DNA of 64,000 nucleotides, taken from the NCBI RefSeq assembly GCF_900454025.1, contig NZ_UGQM01000001.1, positions 3,906,001-3,970,000 of the forward strand. The letters are read 5' to 3'. A model generated the notes under the pieces. It saw only the letters and a list, made by a program, of their open reading frames with translations, was not told the origin of the DNA and searched no databases. Numbering within the stretch: position 1 is the stretch's first letter; each line of letters starts with the position of its first letter. Below, one piece after another: positions 27,454-37,854 of the stretch. The position numbers and the translations under genes were made by a program. This DNA comes from Mycolicibacterium gilvum. GTDB lineage: Bacteria; Actinomycetota; Actinomycetes; Mycobacteriales; Mycobacteriaceae.

Positions 27454-28968
27454 ATGCCCGACTCCTCTGCACGCAGCACGTCCCGGAACCGCTTTCCGGA
27501 CCGCTTTCCGACGGTGGCCAACCAGCTGTTTCAGCTCGCCAGCGGGACCGCCACATCCGTCGACCTGGTCCGTCGCTCACTGGCCGCCATCGAGGCCAGC
27601 CAGCCGACCCTCAACGCGTTCCGGGTGGTGCTCGCCGAGCGGGCGCTCGCCGATGCCGCCGAAGCCGACCGCCTGCGCGCCGCGGGACACGACCGTGCCC
27701 GCCGGCCGCTGCTCGGCATCCCGATCGCCGTCAAGGACGACGTCGACGTCGCCGGGGTGCCCACGCGTTTCGGAGCCTCGGGCGAGGTACCCGACGCCGT
27801 CGCCGACGCCGAGGTGGTGCGCCGGTTGCGTGCCGCCGGGGCGGTGATCGTCGGCAAGACCAACACCTGCGAGCTCGGCCAGTGGCCGTTCACCAGCGGG
27901 CCGGCGTTCGGCCACACCCGCAATCCCTGGTCTCGTGAGCACACGCCGGGCGGGTCGTCGGGTGGCAGCGCCGCGGCCGTCGCGGCCGGGCTGGTGGCCG
28001 CGGCGATCGGCTCCGACGGGGCGGGCAGTGTCCGCATCCCCGCGGCATGGACGCATCTGGTCGGCATCAAGCCGCAGCGGGGACGCATCTCGACCTCACC
28101 GTTGCCCGAGGCGTTCAACGGCATCACCGTCAACGGTGTCCTGGCCCGCACCGTCTCGGATGCGGCGATGGTCCTCGATGCGGCGGCGGGCAACGCCGCG
28201 GGCGATCTGCACACCCCCGCCCCGGTCACGGTGTCGGACTTCGTGTCCCGGGCGCCGGGCCCGTTGCGCGTCGCGGTGTCGACCAGGTTCCCGTTCACCG
28301 GATTCCGGGCCACGCTGCACCCCGAGATCCGCTCGGCGCTCGACGGGGTGGCCGACCAGCTCAGCCAGCTGGGCCACACCGTGCTCAACGCCGACCCCGA
28401 CTACACCCTCGGGATGTCGTGGAACTTCCTGGCGCGGTCCACCTCCGGAATCCCGGAATGGATGGACCGGCTCGGCCATCGGGTCACCTGGGACAGCCGC
28501 ACCCGATCCAATGCGCGGATGGGCCGGTTGCTCTCGCAGCACACGTTGCGCAAGGCCCGGGCCCGCGAGGCCGCCGCGCAGCAGCGCATCGGCTGGATCT
28601 TCAACCTCGCCGACGTGGTGGTGGCGCCGACGACCGCGCAGCCGCCGCCGGAGGCGCACGCGTTCGACGGCCTCGGCGGGCTGGCCACCGACCGCATGAT
28701 GATCCGGGCGTGTCCGGTGACGTGGCCGTGGAACCTGCTCGGGTGGCCGTCGATCAACGTCCCTGCCGGCTTCACCTCCGACGGCCTGCCGATCGGGGTG
28801 CAGCTGATGGGCCCCGCCGACAGCGAACCGCTGCTGATCTCGCTGGCCGCAGCGCTGGAGGCCATCAACGGCTGGGCGACGCTGCAGCCCGAGAACTGGT
28901 GGGCGCCACAGCCGCCCACCGAGCCCGATCTGACCGCTCCGGACTCGGTGACCGGTCAGGTCGCGTAA
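27454..28968 (+). CDS. Amidase signature family enzyme (AmiA2-like)
   Basis: A 504-residue protein. The catalytic Lys is in IPIAVKDDVDVAG, the Gly/Ser motif reads GGSSGGSAAAVAAG, and the second Ser is in GSDGAGSVRIPAAW, so the Ser-cisSer-Lys triad is complete. The C-terminal region carries GLPIGVQLMG, also typical. The family hydrolyses amides or transfers ammonia; the physiological substrate is unknown. From memory it is in the place of Rv2363 (amiA2). The ATG at 27454 is chosen; a GTG one codon upstream is possible. Followed by the CAP-like gene after 10 bases. Confidence 0.9.
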   Translation: MPDSSARSTSRNRFPDRFPTVANQLFQLASGTATSVDLVRRSLAAIEASQPTLNAFRVVLAERALADAAEADRLRAAGHDRARRPLLGIPIAVKDDVDVAGVPTRFGASGEVPDAVADAEVVRRLRAAGAVIVGKTNTCELGQWPFTSGPAFGHTRNPWSREHTPGGSSGGSAAAVAAGLVAAAIGSDGAGSVRIPAAWTHLVGIKPQRGRISTSPLPEAFNGITVNGVLARTVSDAAMVLDAAAGNAAGDLHTPAPVTVSDFVSRAPGPLRVAVSTRFPFTGFRATLHPEIRSALDGVADQLSQLGHTVLNADPDYTLGMSWNFLARSTSGIPEWMDRLGHRVTWDSRTRSNARMGRLLSQHTLRKARAREAAAQQRIGWIFNLADVVVAPTTAQPPPEAHAFDGLGGLATDRMMIRACPVTWPWNLLGWPSINVPAGFTSDGLPIGVQLMGPADSEPLLISLAAALEAINGWATLQPENWWAPQPPTEPDLTAPDSVTGQVA

Positions 28969-28978
28969 TGTGCGGCCA

Positions 28979-29458
28979 ATGAGCATGGTCGTGCGCGCGC
29001 TGCCCGTCGTGGCGCTGGTGGCCGCGGCGGTGGCGGGTGTGCCCGCGGCCCAGGCGGACAATCGGCGCCTCAACGAGAGCGTCGTCGTCAACGTCTACAC
29101 GATCCAGCACAAGCACGGCTGCCAGACCGAGATCAAGATCAACCCGCAGCTGCAGCTGGCCGCGCAGTGGCACGCCAACGACGTGTTGCGCAACCGGGCT
29201 CTCAACGGCGACATCGGATCTGACGGCTCGACCCCGCAGGTCCGCGCGAACAACGCCGGGTTCGTCGGCACCGCCTCGGAGACCGTCGCGATCAATCCCG
29301 CGCTGGCGATCAGCGGGATCGAGATCCTCAACCAGTGGTACTACCGGCCCGACTACATGGCGATCATGTCGAACTGCGCCAACACCGAGATCGGTGTCTG
29401 GTCGGAGAACAGCCTCGACCGCAGCGTCGTCGTCGCGGTCTACGGCCAGCCGGGCTGA
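28979..29458 (+). CDS. Small exported CAP/SCP-like protein
   Basis: A 159-residue protein with a signal peptide (1-27, ending AQADN) and a single small domain. The block AAQWHANDVLRN resembles the helix of CAP-superfamily proteins with the His in place, and NCANTEIGVWSENS near the end matches the other conserved part, but the second metal His and Glu of canonical CAP are not evident. Two Cys could pair. It follows the amidase after 10 bases on the same strand. The role is unknown; extracellular location is the firmest part. Confidence 0.6.
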   Translation: MSMVVRALPVVALVAAAVAGVPAAQADNRRLNESVVVNVYTIQHKHGCQTEIKINPQLQLAAQWHANDVLRNRALNGDIGSDGSTPQVRANNAGFVGTASETVAINPALAISGIEILNQWYYRPDYMAIMSNCANTEIGVWSENSLDRSVVVAVYGQPG

Positions 29459-29466
29459 CCGCGGCC

Positions 29467-30381
29467 TCAGAACCCCAGCCGGCCCAGCTGTTTGGGGTCG
29501 CGCTGCCAGTTCTTCGCGATCTTCACCCGCAGATCGAGATAGACCCGGGTGCCGAGCAGCTTCTCGATCTGAGTGCGCGCCGCGGTTCCGACCTCACGCA
29601 ACCGCGCGCCCCCCTTGCCGATCACGATGCCCTTCTGCGAGTCCCGTTCGACGTAGAGGATCGCGTGCACGTCGATCAGCGGGTCGTCCTCGGGACGGCC
29701 CGGGCGCTCCTCGACCTCGTCGATCACCACGGCCAGCGAGTGCGGCAGCTCGTCGCGCACACCTTCGAGAGCGGCCTCACGGATCAGCTCGGCCATCAAC
29801 ACTTCTTCGGGCTCGTCGGTCAGTTCGCCGTCGGGGTAGAACGCCGGACCGGGCGGCAGCTTCGAGACGAGCACGTCGGTGAGCACGTCGAGCTGGGTGC
29901 CCGAGGTCGCCGACACCGGCACGATGTCGGCGTCGGGACCGAACAGCTCGCTGACTGCGAGCAGTTGCTCGCCGACGCGGTCTTTGGACACCTTGTCGAT
30001 CTTGGTGACGATCGCGATCAGCGTGGTCCGCGGGGCGACCGCGCGGATCTGCTCATAGATCCACCGGTCGCCGGGCCCGATCTTCTCGTCGGCCGGGATG
30101 CACATGCCGATGACGTCGACCTCGGAGTAGGTGTCCTTGACGAGTTCGTTGAGCCGCTGGCCGAGCAGCGTGCGCGGCCGGTGCAGACCCGGGGTGTCGA
30201 CGAGGACGATCTGGAAGTCGTCGCGGTGCACGATGCCGCGGATGGTGTGCCGGGTCGTCTGCGGACGGTTCGACGTGATCGCCACCTTGGTGCCGACCAG
30301 CGCGTTCGTCAGCGTGGACTTGCCGGTGTTCGGCCTGCCGACGAAACAGACGAAGCCGGAACGGAATTCGGAATCGCTCAC
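29467..30381 (-). CDS. era: GTPase Era
   Basis: A 304-residue protein. G1 GRPNTGKST, G3 DTPG, G4 TKID and the Era-type switch region SNRPQTTRHTI are all present. The C-terminal KH domain (about 205-295) includes GIVIGKGGARLREVG, which binds 16S rRNA. Needed for 30S maturation. It overlaps the Rv2365c-like gene by 4 bases (ATGA) and ends 8 bases from the CAP-like gene on the other strand. Confidence 0.96.
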   Translation of the reverse strand: MSDSEFRSGFVCFVGRPNTGKSTLTNALVGTKVAITSNRPQTTRHTIRGIVHRDDFQIVLVDTPGLHRPRTLLGQRLNELVKDTYSEVDVIGMCIPADEKIGPGDRWIYEQIRAVAPRTTLIAIVTKIDKVSKDRVGEQLLAVSELFGPDADIVPVSATSGTQLDVLTDVLVSKLPPGPAFYPDGELTDEPEEVLMAELIREAALEGVRDELPHSLAVVIDEVEERPGRPEDDPLIDVHAILYVERDSQKGIVIGKGGARLREVGTAARTQIEKLLGTRVYLDLRVKIAKNWQRDPKQLGRLGF

Positions 30382-30704
30382 AGCGGCCGGCCCGCGCGGT
30401 CGGTCACGATCACGGCTGCGCCGTCGGAGAGCTCCCGCACCGCCGCGACACCCGCGTCGTCGGCCGAACCGCCCACCAGCACCGCCGCCTCCAAGCCGGC
30501 CGCGCCGCTGGAGACCGCCGCGGCGACCGCCGCCTGCAGCGCGGTCAGCGTCAGCGCGTTCAGACCGACGGGAGCCCCGGCGTAGGTCCGGCCGTCCAGG
30601 TCGCGAACGGCGGCGCCGCTGCCCGCGTCGGCACGGGCCATCGCGCCGCGTGCCAGCACCACCAGCTTCGCGTCTTCGTCGGTCAGCGCGTCAGACTGCG
30701 TCAT
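30378..30704 (-). CDS. Small cytidine-deaminase-fold protein (Rv2365c-like)
   Basis: A 108-residue protein that, from memory, corresponds to Rv2365c. Its Ala-rich pattern and opening ([22 protein letters not shown]) resemble cytidine deaminases, but the zinc-binding His/Cys motifs (HAE, PCxxC) are missing, so it is most likely non-catalytic. It overlaps era downstream and the corC-like gene upstream by 4 bases each, showing an operon with coupled translation. Confidence 0.65.
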   Translation of the reverse strand: MTQSDALTDEDAKLVVLARGAMARADAGSGAAVRDLDGRTYAGAPVGLNALTLTALQAAVAAAVSSGAAGLEAAVLVGGSADDAGVAAVRELSDGAAVIVTDRAGRPL

Positions 30705-31999
30705 TCGTGTCCTTCGTCGTCATCGTTCGGTGGTTCGACGGGGCTGACCAGCACGGTGCCGATCCTGACCCTGCCGCGCGGGTCGGGCCCACCTTCGGCG
30801 CGCAGCCGCAGACCGTCCCATTCGACCTCGGCGCCCGGCAGCGGCACCCGGCCCAACTCGAGGGCGACGAGGCCACCCACGGTGTCGACGTCGAGACCCT
30901 CGTCGAAGTCGATGCCGTAGAGCTCGCTGAGGTCTTCGATGGGCAGACGTGCCGAGACCCGATAGGACAATTCCCCGAGATCCTCGATGGGCGCCACCTC
31001 GTCGGTGTCGTACTCGTCGGCGATCTCACCGACGATCTCCTCCAGCACGTCCTCGATGGTCACCAGCCCCGCGATCGCGCCGTACTCGTCGACAAGCAAC
31101 ACCATGTGCACGCGGTCGCGCTGCATCTCGCTCAGCAGCGCGTCGAGTGGCTTGGAGTCGGGCACGAACACCGGCTTGCGCATCACCGCCGAGACCGCGG
31201 TGTCGCGTCCGCCGTTGTTGGAGTAGTAGGTCTTCTGGACGAGGTCCTTCAGGTACACGACGCCGACGACGTCGTCGACGTTCTCCCCGATCACAGGGAT
31301 CCGGGAGTGTCCGCTTCGCACCGCCAAGGAGGTCGCTTGACCTGCAGTTTTATCACTTTCGATCCACACCATCTCGGTACGCGGCACCATGACCTCGCGG
31401 GCGGCGGTGTCCCCGAGCTCGAACACCGACTGGATCATGCGGCGCTCGTCGTCGGCGACGACGCCGCGCTGCTGGGCCAGGTCGACGACCTCGCGCAGTT
31501 CGATCTCCGACGCGAACGGGCCGTTGCGGAAACCGCGCCCCGGCGTCAGCGCATTGCCGATGAGCACCAGCAACCGGCTGATCGGGGTGAGCACCACCGA
31601 GATCGCCTGCAGCGGAAGGGCTGTCACCAACGCGATGGTGTAGGCGTTCTGGCGGCCCAGGGTCCTGGGCCCGACGCCGACGACGACGAAGCTGACGACC
31701 GTCATGATGGCGGCCGCGGCCATCAGCCCCCGGCTCACGCCCAGGTAGTCGTCGAGGTAGGCGGCCATCAGCACGGTGGCGCTGACCTCACACGTCATGC
31801 GCAGCAGCACGATCAGGTTGATGTAGCGGGGCCGGTCGACCATCAGCCTCAGGAGCCGTACGGCGCCCGGCCGCTCTTCGCGCACCAGCTCCTCGACGCG
31901 TGCGATGGAGACGGTGCTCAGCGCGGCGTCGGTGGCGGCGAACAGGCCGCCGAAGGCCACCAGCACGATCGCGCTGATCAGTTGTCCGACGTTGGTCAC
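30701..31999 (-). CDS. CorC/HlyC-type membrane protein with CBS domains
   Basis: A 432-residue protein. The N-terminal CNNM/DUF21 membrane domain (about 1-165) is hydrophobic; a CBS pair follows (about 190-320: [19 protein letters not shown] and [23 protein letters not shown]), then the CorC/HlyC C-terminal domain (about 345-420). The family is linked to Mg2+/Co2+ transport and to sensing of adenosine nucleotides by CBS. In mycobacteria this is, from memory, Rv2366c. The 3' end overlaps the next gene by 4 bases; ybeY lies upstream by 28 bases. Confidence 0.88.
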   Translation of the reverse strand: MTNVGQLISAIVLVAFGGLFAATDAALSTVSIARVEELVREERPGAVRLLRLMVDRPRYINLIVLLRMTCEVSATVLMAAYLDDYLGVSRGLMAAAAIMTVVSFVVVGVGPRTLGRQNAYTIALVTALPLQAISVVLTPISRLLVLIGNALTPGRGFRNGPFASEIELREVVDLAQQRGVVADDERRMIQSVFELGDTAAREVMVPRTEMVWIESDKTAGQATSLAVRSGHSRIPVIGENVDDVVGVVYLKDLVQKTYYSNNGGRDTAVSAVMRKPVFVPDSKPLDALLSEMQRDRVHMVLLVDEYGAIAGLVTIEDVLEEIVGEIADEYDTDEVAPIEDLGELSYRVSARLPIEDLSELYGIDFDEGLDVDTVGGLVALELGRVPLPGAEVEWDGLRLRAEGGPDPRGRVRIGTVLVSPVEPPNDDDEGHE

Positions 32000-32027
32000 G
32001 GGGCCTCGCCGGGAGTGTCGCTGGGTG

Positions 32028-32564
32028 TCATGGAGTGTCGAAGTATCGGGATTTGTCGAGCAACCTGCGATCCTTCTCGTTCTGCCGGTCCAGATGGTAG
32101 GCCTCGACCTGCTCGGCCACCCACTCCTCGAGTAGTTCGCGCTGCAGCGCGAACATCTCTTTCTCCTCGTCCGGTTCGGCGTGGTCGTAGCCCAGCAGGT
32201 GCAGCACGCCGTGCACCGTGAGCAACGCGAGTTCCTGCCCCAGCGTGTGGCCGGCGTCGGCGGCCTGTTTGGCGGCGAACTCCGGGCACAGCACGATGTC
32301 GCCCAGCATCGACGGACCCGGCTCGGGGGTGTCGGGACGGCCCCCGGGTTCGAGTTCGTCCATCGGGAAGCTCATCACGTCGGTCGGACCGGGCAGGTCC
32401 ATCCAGCGCATGTGCAGATCGGCCATCGCCGCGGTGTCGAGCAGCACCATCGACAGTTCCGCGGCGGGGTTGACGTCCATCTTGCGGATCACGAAGCGGG
32501 CGACGCTGACGAGTTCGGATTCGGATACGTCGATGCCCGACTCGTTGGACACCTCAATGCTCAT
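32028..32564 (-). CDS. ybeY: Endoribonuclease YbeY
   Basis: A 178-residue protein with the zinc motif [11 protein letters not shown] (H3xH5xH) at about residues 121-131. Processes the 3' end of 16S rRNA and takes part in ribosome quality control. It follows phoH after 15 bases on the same strand, the usual phoH-ybeY pairing. The C-terminal extension (about 145-178) is charged and typical of mycobacterial members. Confidence 0.95.
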   Translation of the reverse strand: MSIEVSNESGIDVSESELVSVARFVIRKMDVNPAAELSMVLLDTAAMADLHMRWMDLPGPTDVMSFPMDELEPGGRPDTPEPGPSMLGDIVLCPEFAAKQAADAGHTLGQELALLTVHGVLHLLGYDHAEPDEEKEMFALQRELLEEWVAEQVEAYHLDRQNEKDRRLLDKSRYFDTP

Positions 32565-32579
32565 GTTCTCTCAGTCCTG

Positions 32580-33641
32580 TCAGCGTCGCGGACGACCAGG
32601 GCCCGACGCGCGCCGCTGAGCCCGGTTCATCAGCGTCGGTTCCTCGAATTTCGAGTAGGCGTCCACGATTTCGGAGACCAACCGGTGGCGCACGACGTCG
32701 GCGCTGGTGAGTTCGGCGAAGTGGATGTCGTCGACGTCGCCCAGCACCCGCATCGCGGTGTTGAGGCCCGACGGTGCGCCGCCGGGCAGGTCGACCTGCG
32801 TGATGTCGCCAGTGACGACCATCTTCGAGCCGAAGCCCAACCGGGTCAGGAACATCTTCATCTGTTCGCCGGTGGTGTTCTGCGCCTCGTCGAGAATGAT
32901 GAACGCGTCGTTGAGCGAACGTCCGCGCATGTAGGCCAGCGGCGCCACCTCGATGACGCCCGCGCTCATCAGCTTCGGGATCAGCTCCGGGTCCATCATG
33001 TCGTGCAGCGCGTCATACAGCGGCCGCAGGTAGGGGTCGATCTTCTCGCTCAGCGTTCCCGGCAGAAAGCCAAGGCGCTCACCGGCTTCCACCGCGGGGC
33101 GGGTCAGGATGATGCGGCTGACCTGTTTGCCCTGCAGCGCGCTGACCGCCTTGGCCATCGCCAGGTAGGTCTTGCCGGTGCCGGCCGGGCCGATGCCGAA
33201 CACGATGGTGTGGGTGTCGATCGCGTCGACGTAGCGTTTCTGGTTCAACGTCTTGGGACGGATCGTCTTGCCGCGCCGCGACAGGATGTCCAACGTGAGC
33301 ACCTCGGCGGGTGACTCCTCGACGGTGCCGTCCTGCATGCCGGCCAGCATCGCGACCGTGTGACGCACCGCGTCCGGGGTCAGCGTCTGCCCGCTGGCGA
33401 CGACGGCGACCAGCTCCGAGACGGCCCGTTCGGCCAGCGCGACGTCATCGGGTTCCCCGGTGAGCGAGATCGCGTTGCCGCGGACGTGGATGTCGGCGGT
33501 GAGCAGCCGTTCGAGGGCGCGCAGATTCTCGTCGGAGGATCCCAGCAGACCCATGATCAGTCCCGGCGGCACGTCGATCCGGCTGCTACTGCGCGCTGAC
33601 GACTGCGATGCGTCCGAGCTTGCATTCTCGCGGGGCGCCAC
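32580..33641 (-). CDS. phoH: PhoH-family ATPase (PhoH1)
   Basis: A 353-residue protein starting at GTG 33641. The P-loop is GPAGTGKT (about 152-159), Walker B is FIILDEAQN (about 252-260), and [12 protein letters not shown] follows, matching PhoH. The N-terminal KH-like region (about 30-95) fits RNA binding. Role: a probable ATP-driven RNA-handling protein associated with YbeY; known to be phosphate-starvation-linked in E. coli. First gene of the phoH-ybeY-corC-Rv2365c-era run. Confidence 0.92.
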   Translation of the reverse strand: MAPRENASSDASQSSARSSSRIDVPPGLIMGLLGSSDENLRALERLLTADIHVRGNAISLTGEPDDVALAERAVSELVAVVASGQTLTPDAVRHTVAMLAGMQDGTVEESPAEVLTLDILSRRGKTIRPKTLNQKRYVDAIDTHTIVFGIGPAGTGKTYLAMAKAVSALQGKQVSRIILTRPAVEAGERLGFLPGTLSEKIDPYLRPLYDALHDMMDPELIPKLMSAGVIEVAPLAYMRGRSLNDAFIILDEAQNTTGEQMKMFLTRLGFGSKMVVTGDITQVDLPGGAPSGLNTAMRVLGDVDDIHFAELTSADVVRHRLVSEIVDAYSKFEEPTLMNRAQRRASGPGRPRR

Positions 33642-33695
33642 GTGGAGTTTTCTGCCTGCTTTCTGGGTCGCGTTGTCGTCGGCGAAAGCCCCAGT

Positions 33696-36569
33696 TTAGC
33701 CCTGCTGCCCGCCGACGCCCAATGCCTGTTGCTGCGGGCGCGGACGCAGCGGCCGCGACCGCACCACCAGCGGCCACCAGAACCACCGGCCCAGCAGCGT
33801 CGCGATCGACGGCATCATGAACGCGCGCACGATGAACGTGTCGAACAGCAGTCCGAGCCCGATCGTGGTCCCGACCTGCGCGATGACCTTCAGGTCGCTG
33901 ACCACCATGGACGCCATCGTCAGCGCGAACACCACGCCTGCCACCGAGACCACGCTGCCGGTACCGCCGATGGCACGGATGATGCCGGTCTTGATCCCGG
34001 CGCCGATCTCCTCCTTGAACCTCGACACCAGCAGCAGGTTGTAGTCCGATCCGACCGCGATCAGCGCGATGATCGACATCACCAGCACCATCCAGTGCAG
34101 CTCCACGCCGAGCAGGTGCTGCCAGATCAGCACCGAGACGCCGAAGGACGCGCCGAGCGAGAGCGCCACCGTCCCGACGATGACGACGGCGGCGACGAGG
34201 CTGCGCGTCAGCACCAGCATGATGACCAGGACCAGGCACAACGCGGACAGGATCGCGATCATCATGTCGTAGCGGGAGCCGTCGGACATGTCCTTGAAGG
34301 TGGCGGCGGTGCCACCCAGCTGGATCTGCGCGTTCTCCAGCGGCGTGCCCTTGAGCGCCTCGATCGCGGCGATCTTGATGGGTTCGACGCGGGCGAGCGC
34401 CTCCGGGGTGGTCGGGTCGCCGCGGTGGGACACCAGCATCCGGACGGTCTTGCCGTCGGGCGAGAAGAAGCTCTCCATGGCCCGCTTGAAGTCCTCGTTC
34501 TCGAACACCTCGGGTGGCAGGTAGAAGGAGTCGTCGTTCTTCGCCTCGTCGAAGGCCTTACCCATCTCCGTCGAGTCCTGGGTCAGCTCGTCCATCTGGT
34601 CGTAGAAGCCGCCCATGGTGGCGTACGTCGTGAGCATCATCTGACGCATGCTCTCCATCGTCTCGATCATCGGCGGGAACGTCGCGAGCATCTGCGGCAG
34701 CAGCGACCGCATCGTCTCCATGTTCACCAGCGCCTTGTCGAACGACTCGGTCATGGTGCTGATGCCGTCCATCGAGTCGAACAGCGATCGGAAGGACCAG
34801 CACAGCGGGATGTTGTAGCAGTGCGGTTCCCAGTAGAAGTAGTTGCGGATCGGCCGGAACTGGTCGTCGAAGTTGGCCACCATGTCACGGATCTGATGCA
34901 CCGTCTGCTGCATCTCGGTGAAGTCGTCGATCATCACCGTGGTCACTTCCGACAACCGGGTCATCAGCCCGTACATCGTCCTCATGGTCCCGAGCGTCTT
35001 GCCGAGGTTGTCGGCCTGGGTCCGCATGTCGTCCATGCGATCCTGCATCAGCTTCATGTTCTGCTGCTGGCCGACACCCTGCATGCTGATCAGGAACGGG
35101 ATCGAGGTCTTCGCGATCGGTGAGCCGTCCGGGCGGCTCGGCGCCTGCACCCGGGCCACTCCCTCGACGGCGAACACCCGCTTGGCGAGGCGGTCGAGGA
35201 CCAGGAAGTCGGCCGGGTTGCGCAGGTCGCGGTCTGCCTCGACGATCAGGATCTCGGGACTCATCCGCGACAGCGTGAAATGCTGTGTGGCAGCCTGCAG
35301 CCCGGCGTTGGCGGGGATCGACTCCGGAACGTAGCGGGTGTCGTCGTAGCTCGTCTGGTAGCCCGGCAGTGCCGCCAATCCGACCAGGGCCAGCGCCAGG
35401 GAAGCCACCAGGATGGGGCCGGGCCAGCGCACCACCATCGTGCCGATGCGACGCCACGCGCGAATCCGCATGGCGCGCTTGGGTTCGAGCAGATTGAACC
35501 GGCTTCCGACCGTGACGATCGCAGGGCCCAGTGTCAGGGCGACGGCCACACCCGCGGCGATACCGACTGCACACGGGATGCCCATGCTCTGGAAATAAGG
35601 CATCCGCGTGAAGGACAGGCACAGCATCGCGCCGGCGATCGTCAGCCCCGAACCCAGCACCACGTGCGCGGTGCCGTGGAACATCTCGTAGTACGCCTCT
35701 TCGTGGTCGGCGCCCGACGCCCGCGCCTCCTGGTAGCGCCCCACCAGGAAGATCGCATAGTCGGTTCCGGCCGCGACGGCCAGCGAGATGAGCAGGTTGG
35801 TGGCGTACGTCGACAAACCGATGACGCCGACGTGGGCGAGCGCGGCGACGACACCGCGGGCGACCAGCAGCTGGATGCCGACGACGACGAGCAGAAGCAG
35901 CACCGTCGAGATCGACCGGTAGAAGAACAGCAGCAGCACGATGATCACCACGAAGGTGACCAGCAGGACCAGCGCCATGCTGCGCTCACCGGCGATGTTG
36001 ACGTCGGCGATCAGTGCCGCCGGCCCGGTCACGTGCACTGTGACCCCGGGCGGAGGCGGCGAGTTCGCGACGATGTCGCGCACCGCGGCCACGGCCTCGT
36101 TCGATTCGGTCTCACCCATGTTGCCCGCGAGGTTGAGAGTCGCGTAGGCGGCCCTACCGTCGCTGCTCTGGGCCGCGGCCTCGGTCAGAGGATCGCCCCA
36201 CGTGTCCTGGATGTTGCGGACGTTCTCGGTGTCGGCGAGCAGCGCGGCGATCAGGCCGTCGTAGTACTCGTGCGCGTCGTCACCGAGGGGCTGGTCGGTC
36301 TCGCTCTCCAGCACGATGAGCGCGATCGAGTCGGAGTCGGATTCCTCGAACAGCCGGCCCATGTCGGCCATCGCCTGCATCGACGGCGCGTTGCTCGGGC
36401 TCATCGACACCGCGTTCTTCGCGGCGACGACCTCCAACTGCGGCACCAGCGCATTGAGCGCCACGGCCAGCAGCAGCCAGCCCAGGATGATCGGCACGGC
36501 CAGGCGGCGGATCCACCGGGCGACGGACCGTGGCGTGCGCAGTGCGGCGCGGTCCCGAGAGGAGGACAT
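33696..36569 (-). CDS. mmpL: MmpL-family RND exporter, candidate siderophore exporter
   Basis: A 957-residue protein, the length of MmpL4/5. It shows MmpL topology: TM1 at about 32-50, a periplasmic domain, a cluster of helices at about 190-360 (with [21 protein letters not shown], the conserved Asp-Tyr of the proton relay), a second long periplasmic domain rich in Met and acidic residues (about 430-760, including an alpha-helical coiled-coil stretch) and a second helix cluster (about 780-930, with [17 protein letters not shown]). It begins in a TGATG overlap with mmpS, so the two are one operon. With an IdeR-like box upstream and the mycobactin locus next door, export of mycobactin/carboxymycobactin (as by MmpS4/L4 and MmpS5/L5) is the likeliest job. 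Confidence 0.88.
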   Translation of the reverse strand: MSSSRDRAALRTPRSVARWIRRLAVPIILGWLLLAVALNALVPQLEVVAAKNAVSMSPSNAPSMQAMADMGRLFEESDSDSIALIVLESETDQPLGDDAHEYYDGLIAALLADTENVRNIQDTWGDPLTEAAAQSSDGRAAYATLNLAGNMGETESNEAVAAVRDIVANSPPPPGVTVHVTGPAALIADVNIAGERSMALVLLVTFVVIIVLLLFFYRSISTVLLLLVVVGIQLLVARGVVAALAHVGVIGLSTYATNLLISLAVAAGTDYAIFLVGRYQEARASGADHEEAYYEMFHGTAHVVLGSGLTIAGAMLCLSFTRMPYFQSMGIPCAVGIAAGVAVALTLGPAIVTVGSRFNLLEPKRAMRIRAWRRIGTMVVRWPGPILVASLALALVGLAALPGYQTSYDDTRYVPESIPANAGLQAATQHFTLSRMSPEILIVEADRDLRNPADFLVLDRLAKRVFAVEGVARVQAPSRPDGSPIAKTSIPFLISMQGVGQQQNMKLMQDRMDDMRTQADNLGKTLGTMRTMYGLMTRLSEVTTVMIDDFTEMQQTVHQIRDMVANFDDQFRPIRNYFYWEPHCYNIPLCWSFRSLFDSMDGISTMTESFDKALVNMETMRSLLPQMLATFPPMIETMESMRQMMLTTYATMGGFYDQMDELTQDSTEMGKAFDEAKNDDSFYLPPEVFENEDFKRAMESFFSPDGKTVRMLVSHRGDPTTPEALARVEPIKIAAIEALKGTPLENAQIQLGGTAATFKDMSDGSRYDMMIAILSALCLVLVIMLVLTRSLVAAVVIVGTVALSLGASFGVSVLIWQHLLGVELHWMVLVMSIIALIAVGSDYNLLLVSRFKEEIGAGIKTGIIRAIGGTGSVVSVAGVVFALTMASMVVSDLKVIAQVGTTIGLGLLFDTFIVRAFMMPSIATLLGRWFWWPLVVRSRPLRPRPQQQALGVGGQQG

Positions 36570-36988
36570 CACGTCGCCTTGCTGAAGCAGTAGATGTAGG
36601 CGGTGTAGTTGTGGATGGTGCGTTCGTCCTTGAGTTCCCCGTCGGACAGGATCCGGCACCCGATGAAGTCACCGTCGCCTTGGGCGACGATGTTGCCCAC
36701 CATCGCCGGGGAGTCCGTCTCGACCTCGATCGCCCACGGCAGAGGCGCGCCGATGATCTGGTTCGGGTCGCCTTCGTCGTCGATGTAGTTGATGTCGGCG
36801 GTCGCGCCGGGTTCTCCGAAGATCTCGTAGCGCACGATCTTCGGGTCGGACTTGTTGGTGTCGGCGGACATGCTGCCGGCGTAGGTGGGCAGCGGATGCG
36901 ACGCGAACATGTTGCGGAGCCGCCAGACCGTGAAGCCGGCCACGAGGAGCACGATCACGAGAACGAGGGGTATCCACGCTCGGCTCAA
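36569..36988 (-). CDS. mmpS: MmpS-family accessory protein of the MmpL exporter
   Basis: A 139-residue protein with one N-terminal membrane helix (about 4-22) and a periplasmic beta-rich domain with conserved [33 protein letters not shown] and a C-terminal Cys, all MmpS marks. Like MmpS4, it should help MmpL export lipids or siderophores. The start is a TTG at 36988, placed where the family's N-terminus lies; no ATG or GTG is available before an in-frame stop upstream, and an ATT ten codons earlier is the only better-spaced alternative. Overlaps mmpL by TGATG. Confidence 0.86.
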   Translation of the reverse strand: MSRAWIPLVLVIVLLVAGFTVWRLRNMFASHPLPTYAGSMSADTNKSDPKIVRYEIFGEPGATADINYIDDEGDPNQIIGAPLPWAIEVETDSPAMVGNIVAQGDGDFIGCRILSDGELKDERTIHNYTAYIYCFSKAT

Positions 36989-37044
36989 TCGGGTGAGAAT
37001 CGGAAGTCCTTCTGGGTCGGGCGCACCCTCGGCGGGCCTTCTAT

Positions 37045-37063
37045 GGAGGGAAGGCTAACCTAT
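37045..37063. promoter_or_regulatory. IdeR-like iron box upstream of mmpS-mmpL
   Basis: Fourteen of 19 positions fit the IdeR consensus TTAGGTTAGGCTAACCTAA, including an exact AGGCTAACCTA half. It lies 57 bases upstream of the mmpS start, and a -10-like TAGGTT on the minus strand falls inside it. IdeR with iron would repress. MmpS4/MmpL4 of M. tuberculosis are known IdeR targets. Binding is inferred. Confidence 0.6.
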
Positions 37064-37082
37064 CTAACTTCCGGCCGGGGAA

Positions 37083-37838
37083 CTACCCCCGGGGGGTTTG
37101 GTCCGACCAGCGCCCGGTCAGCACACCGAGTGCGCCGAGCGCCACCGCGGCGGCTGTCGACGTCCGCAGCACCGTCGGACCGAGCCGCACCGCCATCGCG
37201 CCCGCGTCGGTCAGCGCGGCCAGTTCCTCGTCGGCGACTCCGCCTTCCGGACCGACGACGAGGGTCAGCGATCGCGCCGTCAGGTCGGCTTCGGTCAGCG
37301 GCCGGGTGGCCGACTCGTGCAGCACCAGCACGGTCGCGGGACCCGCGTCGCGGGTGAATCCGACGAGATCCTGCGTCGAGACCGGCCCGCGAACCTCGGG
37401 GATGTGGGGGCGTCGCGATTGCCGCGCCGCCGACCGGGCGACCGCGCGCCAGCGTCGGAGGCCCTTGTCCACCTTGGCCGCCCCGTCCCAGCGGGCGACG
37501 CAGCGGGCCGCCTGCCAACCGAGGAACGCATCCGCGCCGGCCTCGGTGGCCAGCTCGATCGCCAGCTCGGAGCGATCGGATTTGGGTAGCGCCTGCACGA
37601 CGGTGACCGCCGGCGTCGGCACCGGCACCAGGATCCGGTCCTGAACACGAGCGCTCAGGTGGCCCTTTCCCACGTCCTCGACGACGCAGTGCGCGACGGC
37701 GCCGGCGCCGTCGGACAGGTCCAGATGCTCGCCGACCCGGGTCCGGCACACGGTGGCCGCGTGGTGGCCCTCGTCCCCGTCGACGACCGCGAGTTCGCCG
37801 GCGCCGGGGAGGGAATCGACGTAGAAGAGACTCCTCAC
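37083..37838 (-). CDS. rsmE: 16S rRNA m3U1498 methyltransferase RsmE
   Basis: A 251-residue protein from GTG 37838. The N-terminal PUA-like part opens MRSLFYVD-type and contains [24 protein letters not shown], and the SPOUT methyltransferase part has [17 protein letters not shown] and [19 protein letters not shown], the knot motifs of RsmE. Methylates N3 of U1498 in 16S rRNA. It follows dnaJ2 by 16 bases and likely shares its message, as in other mycobacteria. Confidence 0.94.
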   Translation of the reverse strand: MRSLFYVDSLPGAGELAVVDGDEGHHAATVCRTRVGEHLDLSDGAGAVAHCVVEDVGKGHLSARVQDRILVPVPTPAVTVVQALPKSDRSELAIELATEAGADAFLGWQAARCVARWDGAAKVDKGLRRWRAVARSAARQSRRPHIPEVRGPVSTQDLVGFTRDAGPATVLVLHESATRPLTEADLTARSLTLVVGPEGGVADEELAALTDAGAMAVRLGPTVLRTSTAAAVALGALGVLTGRWSDQTPRG

Positions 37839-37854
37839 GCGACGCGCCGGCCCG

